The notes beneath the pieces were generated by a model, which had not been told where the DNA came from, did no database searches, and was given only the letters and a program-made list of their open reading frames with translations. Both the position numbers and the translations under genes were made by a program. Positions 47,081-57,152 of a stretch of DNA of 64,000 nucleotides are shown one piece after another (within the stretch, counting starts at the first letter, position 1; each line of letters begins with the position of its first letter). The DNA is taken from assembly GCF_010093045.1 (NCBI RefSeq), contig NZ_CP048115.1:3906001-3970000 (forward strand), in the 5' to 3' direction. The stretch comes from Mucilaginibacter sp. 14171R-50 (GTDB taxonomy: Bacteria; Bacteroidota; Bacteroidia; Sphingobacteriales; Sphingobacteriaceae).

Positions 47081-47308
47081 GTAACGTCGGGATGGCAGGA
47101 TGCATCCGTACAGCTCTAAATTGTTGATTATCAAATGTTTTAATCATGCCTCATAGTCGAGGGTATGATTTAGGGCATTTTCTGAAACTTCTAAGGAACT
47201 ATTGCGCACATACTGGCTTTTTATTTGCTTTCAATGCTTATTAAAAATACTGATAAAAAAGTTTTTGAGGAATTCATTTTCAATTATTATATAGGATAAG
47301 TCCAATCA

Positions 47309-47926
47309 TTATAAGTCTTGTTTAATTGTTTTAACTGGATTACCCCGCTCCAAGGCATTGTGTTCCTGCCATTGACTTTGCTGTTGCGGCATCAGTTGGT
47401 CTTTTTGCCAAACCATTATTTTGGCTTCCAGTCGGGCCAAACAAAGCTTTTTGTTTTCCAGTTGTGAGCGCGTATCCATTGCCATTATTTGTAAGCCCGA
47501 TGGTAAATGCGTCCCTCGAACTGCTGTTTCCACCTTATTTACATTTTGGCCACCAGGGCCGGATGAGCGACAGGTTTCCAGCTTTACATCTTTAGGGTTC
47601 CATTGCATCAGTTCCTTCACATCAAAAGCTGCTACGCCAACAAACCAGTTCTTTCGCTTGTGATATTTACGATATGGGCTTTGAGCTATCCATAGTATAG
47701 TGCCAGTCCATTCCTTTACGAACGCATCCAGGTTTTGGCCAGTTGCCATCATGGTTGCAGATAGTAATGTATCGTTTAATTCGCCGGCCTTATTTTCCAG
47801 CACTTCAATATGAATACTTTGTTGTTTAGCCTGCTTCATCATCAGGCTTTGCACGCAGGCTACAACCCGACAGCATTCTGCCGGGCCCTTGCCTGAAGTG
47901 ATCTGTATCATCATCTTTTTCATCAT
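47309..47926 (-). CDS. prfH: Peptide chain release factor homologue PrfH
   Basis: A 205-aa RF-like protein. The catalytic GGQ motif is in SSGPGGQNVNKVETAVRGTH. The stop-codon recognition domain of RF1/RF2 is absent, as expected for PrfH. In its family PrfH recognises ribosomes cleaved in the decoding centre and frees the nascent chain, so that RtcB2 can religate the 16S rRNA. Here it overlaps the rtcB2 gene end by one base and lies downstream of it on the minus strand, which is the typical pair. Confidence 0.9.
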   Translation of the reverse strand: MMKKMMIQITSGKGPAECCRVVACVQSLMMKQAKQQSIHIEVLENKAGELNDTLLSATMMATGQNLDAFVKEWTGTILWIAQSPYRKYHKRKNWFVGVAAFDVKELMQWNPKDVKLETCRSSGPGGQNVNKVETAVRGTHLPSGLQIMAMDTRSQLENKKLCLARLEAKIMVWQKDQLMPQQQSQWQEHNALERGNPVKTIKQDL

Positions 47927-49325
47927 TACTCCTTATTCATTCTAACAATACGCGGATAAAACTTGCCCTGAATATCGACCAGATCGTGTTGCGCAGCTAT
48001 TACAGTCTCAATGTCTTTGTAAGCCAATGGATTCTCTTCAACCGTGCCGCCAATCAGGGTTACACCAGCATTACTCAGCATTTTTTTCATAGCCGATACA
48101 GTCATACTATCCTTTGCCTTTTGCCTGCTCATAGCCCGGCCCGCGCCGTGTGATGCAGAGTATAAAGCATCGCTGGTTCCTTTGCCCGATACCAGGTAAG
48201 CGGGTGTGGTCATGCTGCCGGGGACAATGCCCAATTCGCTTTTATGTGCAGGTGTCGCACCTTTACGGTGGATGATCACATTACTACCATCGGTCAATTG
48301 ATCCTGCCAGGCAAAGTTGTGGTGGTTCTCTACCACGTGCAATGCCTTCAAACTCAAAGCCTTTAACAGGTTCGCATGAATCCGCTCGTGACAAGCTTTG
48401 GCATAATCGCCGGCTAAGGTCATGGTTAACCAGTATTCCTGCCCGGCTTCGCTGTTCATATCCAGCCAGGCCAGCTGCTGCGCGTGGCGCGGGAGTTTGC
48501 AGGTATTCATGGCGATCTGCGTATAATGCCTTGCTATTACCGAGCCCAAACCACGGCTGCCCGAGTGCGTTAACAAAGCCGTGTACTTTTTAGCCGCTAA
48601 GCCTAAGGTATTATCAGCCAAAAGCTCGATCTCGCCAAATTCTACAAAGTGGTTGCCGTTGCCCGATGTGCCTAATTGCCTTACCGCTTTACTGCGCAGC
48701 GGTTTTAAAAACGGAATCTCATTAATACCGGGCTATCCAGCACTTCATGTTCCTGCCTGATATCCAAACCGCCTTCCATACCAAAATGGGTGTGGTTTTT
48801 TAAGGCTTGTTTAATTCGATATTCAAACCGTTTCAGGAAGCCGTCGCTTTCGTCAATAATTGAAAGCGCCATGCGGCAGCCTATATCCATACCTACGGCA
48901 TACGGGATCACCGCGTTATCCGTAGCCAGCACACCACCAATAGGAAAACCAAAACCCATGTGCGCATCAGGCATTAATGCACCTTGTACGCTTACAGGCA
49001 GCTGGTTAGCCAGCTCCATTTGCTTTTTGGCCGACTGCTCAATACCCTTGCCGCCATAGGTTTTACAATACACCAGCTGATCGCGCAGTTCAAACGTTTT
49101 AAACAATGGAGCATCCGTTTTGCCGATTACCTTTTCAGCTATTTTACTTGTTAACTCATCATCCAAAAATGCTTCCGGATCATTTTTAATATTCACCAGC
49201 AAATTCAGCAATTGTTGCTTACTGTGGTGCTTGAAATTTTTAGAGGCTATCCCGATCACCAGGCTTCGCAGCTGATCATTATGGTAACCTATTTTACTTA
49301 AATCTTTTGTTTTTAAATTGCCCAT
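47926..49325 (-). pseudogene. rtcB2: RtcB2-type RNA ligase with a 1-nt frameshift
   Basis: From the ATG at 49325 the N-terminal half shows ALMPDAHMGFGFPIGGVLA and GMDIGCRM. It reads to EHEVLDSPV and then leaves frame near 48720. Adding one T restores V-F-N-E-I-P-F, then QLGTSGNGNHFVE, LTHSGSRGLG, VENHHNFAW and the guanylation motif SASHGAGRAMSR, ending at 47926 (about 466 aa). All metal and GMP sites are intact apart from the frameshift. Sequence error or recent loss are both possible. It is paired with prfH. Confidence 0.85.
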
Positions 49326-49330
49326 GTGGC

Positions 49331-50065
49331 TTATGTTTCTAATTCCAGGTAAGCTTCTTTACCAGCATACCTGGGTATGTTTTTAAATTTGTTAATGTAT
49401 TTGGCCCGCTCGTTAAACTTGTCTTTCCAGCGATAACTCCGGCCACGGGTTAACAGGTTAATGCGCGGCCACAAGTGGTTGTTATCAATATGATCATCTA
49501 TGTACGATAGCTCCCTTTCAATATCCACATCCATCAATTTAGTATGTGTAACCATATGCGGCGCTACCTTCAGCACATATCTCCACGGTTCAGCAAAAAC
49601 GTATTTAACATCGGTTCGGTAGGTCTTTACGTCAAATGTTTCGACACGGGTAAAGCAAACCTTTTCCTCTTCGGTTAAAATTATCGTATTTGCATCCCAG
49701 CTATGCTGCGATAACTCACGCAGCATCTGCGCTTTTACATGGTAAACGTAACGCTGTTTACGTCGCTTTTTTCGTTTGAAAGATCTGTCAAGATGATATT
49801 CAACCGTATTGATCTTTGGCAACAACGCCTCATAAAAGTCCTTCCTTGGGCTATGCTTTACATCGTTACGCAACACGAAAAAGCGTTTCCAGCCACGTTG
49901 GTACGGATGTTCAAGCGGAACCATTGGCAAAAGCTTTTTTTGCTCCCATAATTCATCACGCCGTTTGTCCAGCTGGATTAGTTGCTTATCACGATCTGTT
50001 TTTACGAGCCGCCTTTTACACCGTGCCGATTTGATATAGCGCGGCCATTCATGTGTGTTCATCAC
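49331..50065 (-). CDS. Basic protein of unknown function in the rtcB2-prfH operon
   Basis: A 244-aa protein, rich in Lys and Arg (for example SFKRKKRRKQRYVYH), whose stop is 5 nt before the rtcB2 start. I do not recognise a domain. Charge and context suggest binding to RNA or the ribosome. The first gene of the three-gene operon. Confidence 0.75.
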   Translation of the reverse strand: MMNTHEWPRYIKSARCKRRLVKTDRDKQLIQLDKRRDELWEQKKLLPMVPLEHPYQRGWKRFFVLRNDVKHSPRKDFYEALLPKINTVEYHLDRSFKRKKRRKQRYVYHVKAQMLRELSQHSWDANTIILTEEEKVCFTRVETFDVKTYRTDVKYVFAEPWRYVLKVAPHMVTHTKLMDVDIERELSYIDDHIDNNHLWPRINLLTRGRSYRWKDKFNERAKYINKFKNIPRYAGKEAYLELET

Positions 50066-50402
50066 ACTTGGTATTTAATTTTGCTTTGAATTTAATTTTT
50101 GATCTAAGTTCGTCCTTGAGTAAGGATATACCCTTTCAAAAGCGCTAAACAAAAACCCAATAGATTAATTCGGTAGGCAAAAACGATCAGCATGGCCACT
50201 AAAGTGACTTAATTTAATTTCAATAAAAACATGGTGTTTGCCTGCCTAATGGGCAATGAGCGAAAGGGGCGATATGTAGCGTAGCTCTGTCATGATTCCT
50301 TGATATTTAAAAGGTTAACAAATCAGGAATTGGATGCAAAGATAGAATTTTAATTGAGTATCAAAAAATGTAGTCTTGGTATTCTTTAAACGAGCACAAA
50401 TA
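50066..50402. other. 337-bp gap upstream of the rtcB2 operon
   Basis: No gene seen. AGGCAAA (about 50175) and TTTGCCT (about 50237) form a distant inverted repeat, and ATTCCTTGAT/AATCAGGAAT lie near 50295-50341. No TAnnTTTG box is clear on the minus strand. It must hold the promoter of the rtcB2-prfH operon. Confidence 0.5.
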
Positions 50403-51500
50403 TTAATAGTCATACACATGCTCAATAGTAACTTTATTGTCCAATAGTGTTTTGACAGTTGTACTTAGGTTTCCCACCGTAGTGACTAAAGCAATTCTAC
50501 TTAAGCCCGGCTTGGTAAAGACTGGCTGAGTAAATAATACTTTATAATTGCCCGTTATATTTAAAGACTTGCCGGTTAGAACAGTAAGCATAATGGCACC
50601 TTTATTCCCGGCAATCTCAGTAAAACTAATACCATTTTTAGCCAGCTTACTAACCGCAGTATTAAATTCAGCATAGCGGGGTAAGTTGGCCAGTACCATA
50701 CCGTTTCGCAATACTTTTACATTGTGCGTAACGCCGGTGTTATCAAAGCCCAGAGGTAGCTTATCCATCACTACTGTTGTTTGCAATGAGGCTGTCTCAT
50801 AAGCCGATTTGGTGGCAAGGCCTATCAGCCAGCCATAGCCGCTTTTAACCAATAGTTCTGTAGTTAGATAATAGCGTCTTTCCAGTTTACGCAATAAATG
50901 CGGGCCGCGGAATGAGGGATTGCTCCACAACATTTTGAGCTGATGGTTAAAATCATATTGGTACCATGGCAACGCCTCGATAAATTTCATATAACTGTGT
51001 TCATAAGCGGTGTTAAACTTGTCCTCAGCGGTCATTTCATCATCGGGGCTGGTATCGGTTATCCGGCCAATAATAGTTTCGTAAAACGACTTGATACCAT
51101 ACTCAACAGTTGTGCTGCCGGCTATCACCCATATCATAACATGATATCCGGTATTGAATGGAAAATTGCCTTTGATCTGATCATACATCACACCGTATCC
51201 GCCCCACATCTGATCAACATGCTTTAGGTATGGAAAGGTGGTTGAAGTATGGTTTTTAAAGTAATCTGCCTGTTCCGCCGGACTAAATACCAGGAACCAT
51301 TCGGGATAGGTCAGGAAAGTTTGATCGGGAGGACGTATGGCTGACTGAGGTGTTAAAGGATGCTGATCAGTAGCGAGCCAGGCTTTATCAACCAACAAAC
51401 CCTTCCCGGCAGGCACAGTAGATAGTTTCCTGTTTTTAACAGCAAACGTTACGATAGCCAGCAGTAGAGCAATTAATGTTAGTATCCTTAGCCTTTTCAT
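50403..51500 (-). CDS. Membrane-anchored protein of unknown function
   Basis: A 365-aa protein with an N-terminal helix (about residues 5-22) and a large soluble domain rich in aromatic residues (YPEWFLVFSPAEQADYF; EALPWYQYDFNHQ). I do not recognise the family. It is the last of three close genes with a methyltransferase and an oxidoreductase (3-nt spacing), so it probably works with them in the envelope. Confidence 0.75.
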   Translation of the reverse strand: MKRLRILTLIALLLAIVTFAVKNRKLSTVPAGKGLLVDKAWLATDQHPLTPQSAIRPPDQTFLTYPEWFLVFSPAEQADYFKNHTSTTFPYLKHVDQMWGGYGVMYDQIKGNFPFNTGYHVMIWVIAGSTTVEYGIKSFYETIIGRITDTSPDDEMTAEDKFNTAYEHSYMKFIEALPWYQYDFNHQLKMLWSNPSFRGPHLLRKLERRYYLTTELLVKSGYGWLIGLATKSAYETASLQTTVVMDKLPLGFDNTGVTHNVKVLRNGMVLANLPRYAEFNTAVSKLAKNGISFTEIAGNKGAIMLTVLTGKSLNITGNYKVLFTQPVFTKPGLSRIALVTTVGNLSTTVKTLLDNKVTIEHVYDY

Positions 51501-51503
51501 GGT

Positions 51504-52376
51504 TTATATTTTAGTAAACAACATTTTAGTAAACAACATTAAAGTATTGTCGGATGGATCTTTATCCTGCAGTATGCGTTTACCGGCGTCTTTAAAACCG
51601 GCATCTTCAATAAGTGCCGCCCATTCATCTGCCGGTTTAAAGTTCTTAAAATCGTTAGCTTCAAACTCCCAGGTTTCGTTCAGGCCTACATTAAATACGG
51701 TATGCACCAGGGATACAAAAGTGGCCATTTCTGGCGTTTTTACATCATGATCGCGAATAACAAACGAGCCGCCGGGCCGCAGGATACGGTTAATTGATTG
51801 TACAAATTCATCCAGCTTTGTTACAGGGCAATGGTGCAAGCCTATATAGCAGGTAACCACATCGAGGCTGGCATCGGAGATAATTGAACTGTTTATAGTG
51901 TCATAACCATTAATATTGACAAAAGTGCCTAACTTACCTAACTGCCCCCGTTCCATAATGTCTCCCGGCGAATTAGTTGGCGCCAGATCATTAATCAGAT
52001 ATATCGGACCGGTAACTTTGGTTTCTTTTCTTAGCTGACTAATATACCGGCCGGTAGAACCGATCTCGGCATAACCGTCGATCTGTTTTAAACCGCCTAA
52101 TAATTCCAGCGTTTGCCTAACGATCTCTTTTTTCTGTTTTTTCAGCGCAGGCAATGCATAAGTCAGTTCAGATAAAAATGGCTTAATGTTTTTCAATTTG
52201 CTTTGTACCGATTTATAAATCTCCTCATCGGTTCTGCCGGCGGCGGTTTCTTCTTTTATTAGTTGATGAAATTTATCCTCGGGATATAAATGAAATATCA
52301 CCTGCAAAAAGCGGTAAAAATCATCGCTCCATTTAGTATCGTTAAATACTGCTTTAAATTCGGATGTATTAGCCAT
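51504..52376 (-). CDS. Class I SAM-dependent methyltransferase
   Basis: A 290-aa enzyme. The N-terminal 85 residues are helical; the SAM domain follows with IDGYAEIGSTGRYISQL as motif I, VTCYIGLHHCP and the strand ILRPGGSFVIRDHDV, as in methyltransferase_11/25. It overlaps the oxidoreductase gene by 8 nt. The substrate may be a lipid or quinone-like compound given the operon partners (inference). Confidence 0.85.
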   Translation of the reverse strand: MANTSEFKAVFNDTKWSDDFYRFLQVIFHLYPEDKFHQLIKEETAAGRTDEEIYKSVQSKLKNIKPFLSELTYALPALKKQKKEIVRQTLELLGGLKQIDGYAEIGSTGRYISQLRKETKVTGPIYLINDLAPTNSPGDIMERGQLGKLGTFVNINGYDTINSSIISDASLDVVTCYIGLHHCPVTKLDEFVQSINRILRPGGSFVIRDHDVKTPEMATFVSLVHTVFNVGLNETWEFEANDFKNFKPADEWAALIEDAGFKDAGKRILQDKDPSDNTLMLFTKMLFTKI

Positions 52377-54126
52377 TGCTTTGTGGTTTTAATGGTTGAT
52401 AATAAGTATCCCAAAAAATGTTCCTGAATTTGTAGTCAGGGTCGAGCTTGGTTTTCAAGTTGAATAACTTTTGCGCGTTGGGATAAGCTTTATGAAACTG
52501 CGAAAGGGTTGGATGTACCTGGTAAGGTAAGTAATAAGCGCCGTTTACAGCAATTACGGCATCGGCCAGTTCACGGGTCCATACCGCAACGGCGTTTTTA
52601 GATGCCGGATCTGTGCGTTGTTTATAATAAACTACAAAAGCAAATACCTCTTCACGTGCCCAAGCCAGGTAAGTGCCCGGGTCGGCCGTCGCATGGCGGA
52701 TAGAAACATTCAGCACGTTTACATTAAAGCGGATAAATATTTCGGCCATAGCGTGTTCAAATTCCTCAAAGCGCTGAACAGGAACAAAATATTCCAACAA
52801 CACATAAGTGCTATTGATCCGCGACTTCGGTTCCAGCTCGGCAACATCGTAGCCAGCTTCATAATTTCGCCAGTGGATCTTTTTGCCCCGAAACAATAAA
52901 GGATCAATGATAAACTCCCGGTACGGCTTACCCAGCGGCCTTTCTGTAAATGCCCAAAGGAAATACCGCTCAAGGGGATAAGATTCTTTTAGCGGCATCA
53001 GCCGGGTTTTAACAGTCGGTTTTTCGGTGGTTTCTATCCAGCTCACCGCTCGCAAACGTTTATATTTTGGCGGGTAGATATCCCCGTTATGAAAAACTAC
53101 CTGGGGGTTATCGCGGATGGTTTTGAAGAAGTAATCTTTATATTCTTCCACCTTCATTTTTTTATCAATTCGTTTAATAGCCAGATTATCGGCCAGTTCT
53201 AACTCAGCCTGAACAATAATGCCAATGCCATTATAACTACCTATAGAGCCAAAGAATATTTCATGGTTCTCTGTTTTAGTAGCATGCACTAATGATCCAT
53301 CGGCTAATACTACATCAATTGAACGCACTGATAAAACAACCGGTCCCATACCCATATACCGTCCGTGTGCATTAACACTTAATGCTCCACCTACTGTGAA
53401 GTTGGCATAGGTTTGCATGACTTTGATGCTCAGGTCATGTTCATCAATGTACTGCTGTATATCGCACCAACGGATACCCGTCTGTACTTTGATAAGCTTA
53501 CCTGTTGCGGAAAACTCCAGCACCTTATTCATCCCACGCATGTCAATATGCAAACTATGCGGACTGGCGGTTTGTCCGCCCATGCTGAAACGACCGCCGC
53601 CTACGGAAATCGCTCCAGTGGTGTTTTTAACTATTTCGCAGATTTCTTCGACAGAAGTCGGACGCACAATTTTAGCAACCAGCACCGGATTCAATCGGGT
53701 TACATCATCAATAATGCGCTCATCTGTTTTAAGGTGGGGAATCTCTTTGCCTTCATCGTTTTTCAAATAATCGGGCGCCGAACCGGGTACCGAGCCGTAC
53801 TGGTTTGCCGTATAATTTCCTTTCTTAAATCCTAACCGCCAAAACAACCATAGCGGCCCAAGCACGGGTATTAAAACAGTAAACAGCCAATAACCTGAAT
53901 AGCCCTGATCATGCAGGCGTTTCATGGAAGTAGCTATAATAATCCAGAATAATAAAGGGTAAAGTATAAACGTAGCACCTTCGCCTATGCCGAACAATAA
54001 CAGGTTATATAGTACATAAAAGGTACACCAGTAAAACAGGGAAGCCAACCAAAAAGCTCCTTTTGATAAGCGGCCGTTAAAAGTAAATAACAAATAGGTT
54101 ACAGGTAGCTTTTGTTTGAGACGCAT
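52369..54126 (-). CDS. DUF805 - FAD-linked oxidase fusion
   Basis: A 585-aa protein. Residues 1-115 form a DUF805 membrane domain (FNGRLSKGAFW, three to four helices, MKRLHDQGYSGYW). Residues about 140-585 are an FAD-binding type-4 oxidase of the aldonolactone-oxidase class: ISVGGGRFSMGGQTA, NFTVGGALSVNAHGRYMG and a C-terminal PRxH-like YQVHPT. It should oxidise a sugar-lactone-like or lipid substrate at the inner membrane. The fusion is uncommon to my knowledge. Operon with a methyltransferase. Confidence 0.87.
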   Translation of the reverse strand: MRLKQKLPVTYLLFTFNGRLSKGAFWLASLFYWCTFYVLYNLLLFGIGEGATFILYPLLFWIIIATSMKRLHDQGYSGYWLFTVLIPVLGPLWLFWRLGFKKGNYTANQYGSVPGSAPDYLKNDEGKEIPHLKTDERIIDDVTRLNPVLVAKIVRPTSVEEICEIVKNTTGAISVGGGRFSMGGQTASPHSLHIDMRGMNKVLEFSATGKLIKVQTGIRWCDIQQYIDEHDLSIKVMQTYANFTVGGALSVNAHGRYMGMGPVVLSVRSIDVVLADGSLVHATKTENHEIFFGSIGSYNGIGIIVQAELELADNLAIKRIDKKMKVEEYKDYFFKTIRDNPQVVFHNGDIYPPKYKRLRAVSWIETTEKPTVKTRLMPLKESYPLERYFLWAFTERPLGKPYREFIIDPLLFRGKKIHWRNYEAGYDVAELEPKSRINSTYVLLEYFVPVQRFEEFEHAMAEIFIRFNVNVLNVSIRHATADPGTYLAWAREEVFAFVVYYKQRTDPASKNAVAVWTRELADAVIAVNGAYYLPYQVHPTLSQFHKAYPNAQKLFNLKTKLDPDYKFRNIFWDTYYQPLKPQSNG

Positions 54127-54132
54127 AAATAG

Positions 54133-55767
54133 TTAGTTCTCCTTTTCTAGTAAGTCTCCCTTGTTCTCGATAATTTTTATCTTTTTCTTATAGCGTCTTT
54201 TGGGCTTTGGTTCATCAATAAAAAAATACATGATGTAACCGATAATAAATCCCGTTAAAAGCCCGCCCATATGAGCGGCATTGTCAATACCTCCACTAAA
54301 TCCGATTATTAAATTAATCCCTATAAAAATTGCGTTATTTATTAATAACCCTCTTTTGGAATTTGCGTCGGCTTTGTTAGTTGTTAATAAAGCGGTTAAT
54401 ACACCATACAATCCGAAGATCGCACCTGACGCACCAACGCTCAAGGTTGCAGGATGCCACCATATACTGGCAATGCTTGCTAACAAACCACATAAAAAAT
54501 AGGCGATTATAAATTTAGCCCTCCCTAAAATAGGTTCGAGGAAAATTGAGACGAAAAGTAAACCATACATATTAAATATCAAGTGCATTAATCCTCCATG
54601 CAAAAAGATATTAGTTAGTAAGCGCCACCATTGTCCGCTAATCACTGCTGGCCGGTAATTAGCTCCCCAGGCATATAAGTCTTGTCCATCAAATGAAATA
54701 AAACCTAATCCTGCAAAAACCATAATGATAAAAACCAAAATGTTTACTGCAATAATGATTACTGAGACTGATGATTTACTGGTGATTTTTATTGCTGAAA
54801 TAAATTTATAGAAAGTCTTCCATTGATTCTGAAAACTGTACTCGGGAAGCTTTTTTAATTGCACATTGTCAAACTTAGGGAAGATCAACATGATCAACCA
54901 AATTGCAGCGCCAATGCCAAACGATTTAAATATCCATACAAATTTATCCCCGTTTCTTGCTTCGAACGGTTCATTTTTGGCTTCCAGAATTAACGGTTCT
55001 GCACTGTTATATTGAGGAATTGACTTGATCGCTGCATAATAACCTTTACGGTGATCATTATTGCCAATATGGTCTAAGTAAACAAACCGATCAAGATTTT
55101 CTTCTTTTAATTTATTATAGGCTTCTATCCCTAATTCTTTAAACGCCTGCTCCTTTTCAGTATCGCTACTGTGATTACTTATACTTTTTGTGTATTCGGT
55201 TCCCAGCCAGGCCACTGGCATGTTAAAGTTGTTGTTATTGCTGGTATCTATTTGAGACGCTTTATTTAAAATAGGACAAGCGACGTACAGATGAAAAGTC
55301 AAATATTCGTTATTCCTGCCACTTACCTCCGTTCTACGATGTACAGTCGCGTGTTGTTTATCGATATAATGATTTGCAACTGTATAATATTTCGTGATTG
55401 GCTTTTGACTGATTTCGGTAATGTTATTAACGGTTGTCAGTTTACCAGTTGCTGTTAGTAAATACCCTTGCAATACAATGGTTGGCGCTGATATTGCCAA
55501 GCAAGCCGCAAAAAAATAGAGAAATGGTAAATTACCCTTTTTATCTTTTAATACTAATAATTTAATCCTCGGTCTCAGCCAGATATAAACTGGTATTACA
55601 GGAAGGCAAAATGGTAGCCAAAAGTTAATTAAATCCTCGTTTAAGGCTAATAAAGAAAATTGATATACAACGATCCATATCAAAAATGAATACAATAAGA
55701 TAAAGCCAATAGCCACCAGCAAAAATCGCAGATAGATTAACTTTATCTTGCTTAAAAAATTGCTCAT
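54133..55767 (-). CDS. Rhomboid-family intramembrane serine protease
   Basis: A 544-aa protein. Two helices lie near the N-terminus, then a soluble region of about 200 residues, a further helix and the C-terminal rhomboid core of six helices. Catalytic Ser is in SVGASGAIFGLYG and His in NAAHMGGLLTG; the WRLLTNIFLHGG loop-1 motif is present. It should cleave transmembrane substrates. The long N-terminal insert is larger than in typical rhomboids. Confidence 0.9.
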   Translation of the reverse strand: MSNFLSKIKLIYLRFLLVAIGFILLYSFLIWIVVYQFSLLALNEDLINFWLPFCLPVIPVYIWLRPRIKLLVLKDKKGNLPFLYFFAACLAISAPTIVLQGYLLTATGKLTTVNNITEISQKPITKYYTVANHYIDKQHATVHRRTEVSGRNNEYLTFHLYVACPILNKASQIDTSNNNNFNMPVAWLGTEYTKSISNHSSDTEKEQAFKELGIEAYNKLKEENLDRFVYLDHIGNNDHRKGYYAAIKSIPQYNSAEPLILEAKNEPFEARNGDKFVWIFKSFGIGAAIWLIMLIFPKFDNVQLKKLPEYSFQNQWKTFYKFISAIKITSKSSVSVIIIAVNILVFIIMVFAGLGFISFDGQDLYAWGANYRPAVISGQWWRLLTNIFLHGGLMHLIFNMYGLLFVSIFLEPILGRAKFIIAYFLCGLLASIASIWWHPATLSVGASGAIFGLYGVLTALLTTNKADANSKRGLLINNAIFIGINLIIGFSGGIDNAAHMGGLLTGFIIGYIMYFFIDEPKPKRRYKKKIKIIENKGDLLEKEN

Positions 55768-55797
55768 TATAATAATTGTGATAATGATCTAAATATA

Positions 55798-56838
55798 TTA
55801 ATTAATTTCTGGCTGTTCTGTTTCCGACACTTTATACCTCTCCAACGTTTCATACAATTGTTTCTTGATCTGCTTGACCAATACCCTTGGGCCGAGTACC
55901 CGAAGCTTCGACCCAAAACCCAATAACTCACGTTCCAACTCAAAATTCATAATTACGCGGATGCTGAAGATCTTACCTTTCTCATCCTCACGCAATAGCT
56001 TTTGGGTATGGTGCAGAGGTTTAGTGATAACGTATGGTGCGTTCTTAGCGTCAATCCAAAACACTACTTCTACATCGCGCTGACCGGGCGTTTTAGTTAC
56101 CCCTATCACGTCGCTGTAATAGCTCGAAAAATCAATGGTGGTATTCTCAATATAATCATCGTCATGAGCAATGATAGTTTGTATCCTATCCAATGCCAGA
56201 TTAAGTAACGGTTTATAGCGCTGATGGGATACACCTAATACAAACCAACGATTTCGGTATTCTTTCAACAGGTACCCGCTAAAGCAAAAAGTACTGGCCT
56301 CGCGCGCTTTAAACGATTGGTAGGTAACGCACATGGTTTTTTTGGCCACGATGTGTTTACGGATCACCTCTATCCACTCTAAGCCTTTCAGGTTATTGTT
56401 CTTCTCAAAGTCAATTACGGGTGCACTGTGTGTTTTTTGCGTATAGATCTTGTCCTCCAGTTTACTCACCATCTCGTTCAGGTCGGTAAAATGGTTAAAG
56501 CCCTTAAATTGCTTTAACAGGCCCGATACTTCGCTCAGCACCTGCATATCTTGTTGGTTAAGCGGACTATTGGTAATGCTGTAATTTTTATCGCTGTACG
56601 TATAATACTTTTTATCAACGACAACAATAGGTGCTTCATAACCCAGTTTATTGCTGCGCATCATTTCTATATCCGCCTGAACGGTGCGACGGCTTACACC
56701 GGTATCAATGCCTTGATATTCATAAATAGCATTGCTGCAGGCATCTATCAAATCATCCAGCGTCCATTTCTTAAAACGGTTTTGCAGGCACTGGTCGATG
56801 GTGCGGTAGCGGATAAGGGCATTGCGGTTTACAGGCAT
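55798..56838 (-). CDS. WYL-domain transcriptional regulator
   Basis: A 346-aa regulator. The N-terminal part (1-75) is a winged helix-turn-helix (GVSRRTVQADIEMMRS). The WYL domain follows (about 150-240; SGYLLKEYRNRWFVLG) and a C-terminal WCX region with FELERELLGFGSKLRVLGP. WYL regulators sense nucleic-acid or other ligands and often control RNA-repair and defence genes. It lies 1 nt from the DUF4177-like gene and is divergent from rtcB, so it is the best candidate to bind the operator at 57153. Confidence 0.92.
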   Translation of the reverse strand: MPVNRNALIRYRTIDQCLQNRFKKWTLDDLIDACSNAIYEYQGIDTGVSRRTVQADIEMMRSNKLGYEAPIVVVDKKYYTYSDKNYSITNSPLNQQDMQVLSEVSGLLKQFKGFNHFTDLNEMVSKLEDKIYTQKTHSAPVIDFEKNNNLKGLEWIEVIRKHIVAKKTMCVTYQSFKAREASTFCFSGYLLKEYRNRWFVLGVSHQRYKPLLNLALDRIQTIIAHDDDYIENTTIDFSSYYSDVIGVTKTPGQRDVEVVFWIDAKNAPYVITKPLHHTQKLLREDEKGKIFSIRVIMNFELERELLGFGSKLRVLGPRVLVKQIKKQLYETLERYKVSETEQPEIN

Positions 56839-56839
56839 G

Positions 56840-57112
56840 TTAGTATCTTCTTTTCATCAGATATTTCTCTTCTGTACCGTTACTGGTACCTCCAATTATC
56901 CGAACGGGCGTTATATGCGCCAGTTCCCACCCTAACGAGCCCAAATAGTTTAAGGCACCTATAAGCGATGAACATTCCGTTACCCTTTGCGTGGCAGCTA
57001 TCAGTTCGGAATCGTATTTAGACAACATATCATCATCACCAAGATTAACGGTTACTTCTTTTTTGCTACTTAAAAGCTTGTTTTCTACTGTCAAAAGACA
57101 AAAATGCTCCAT
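56840..57112 (-). CDS. Small DUF4177-like protein
   Basis: A 90-aa protein. The C-terminal half LGSLGWELAHITPV...EKYLMKRRY follows the DUF4177 pattern. It precedes the WYL gene with 1 nt between them and is divergent from rtcB. Function unknown. Confidence 0.75.
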   Translation of the reverse strand: MEHFCLLTVENKLLSSKKEVTVNLGDDDMLSKYDSELIAATQRVTECSSLIGALNYLGSLGWELAHITPVRIIGGTSNGTEEKYLMKRRY

Positions 57113-57152
57113 GTTCGTAAATATTTTGATGAATTTATAAAATATTTTTTAC

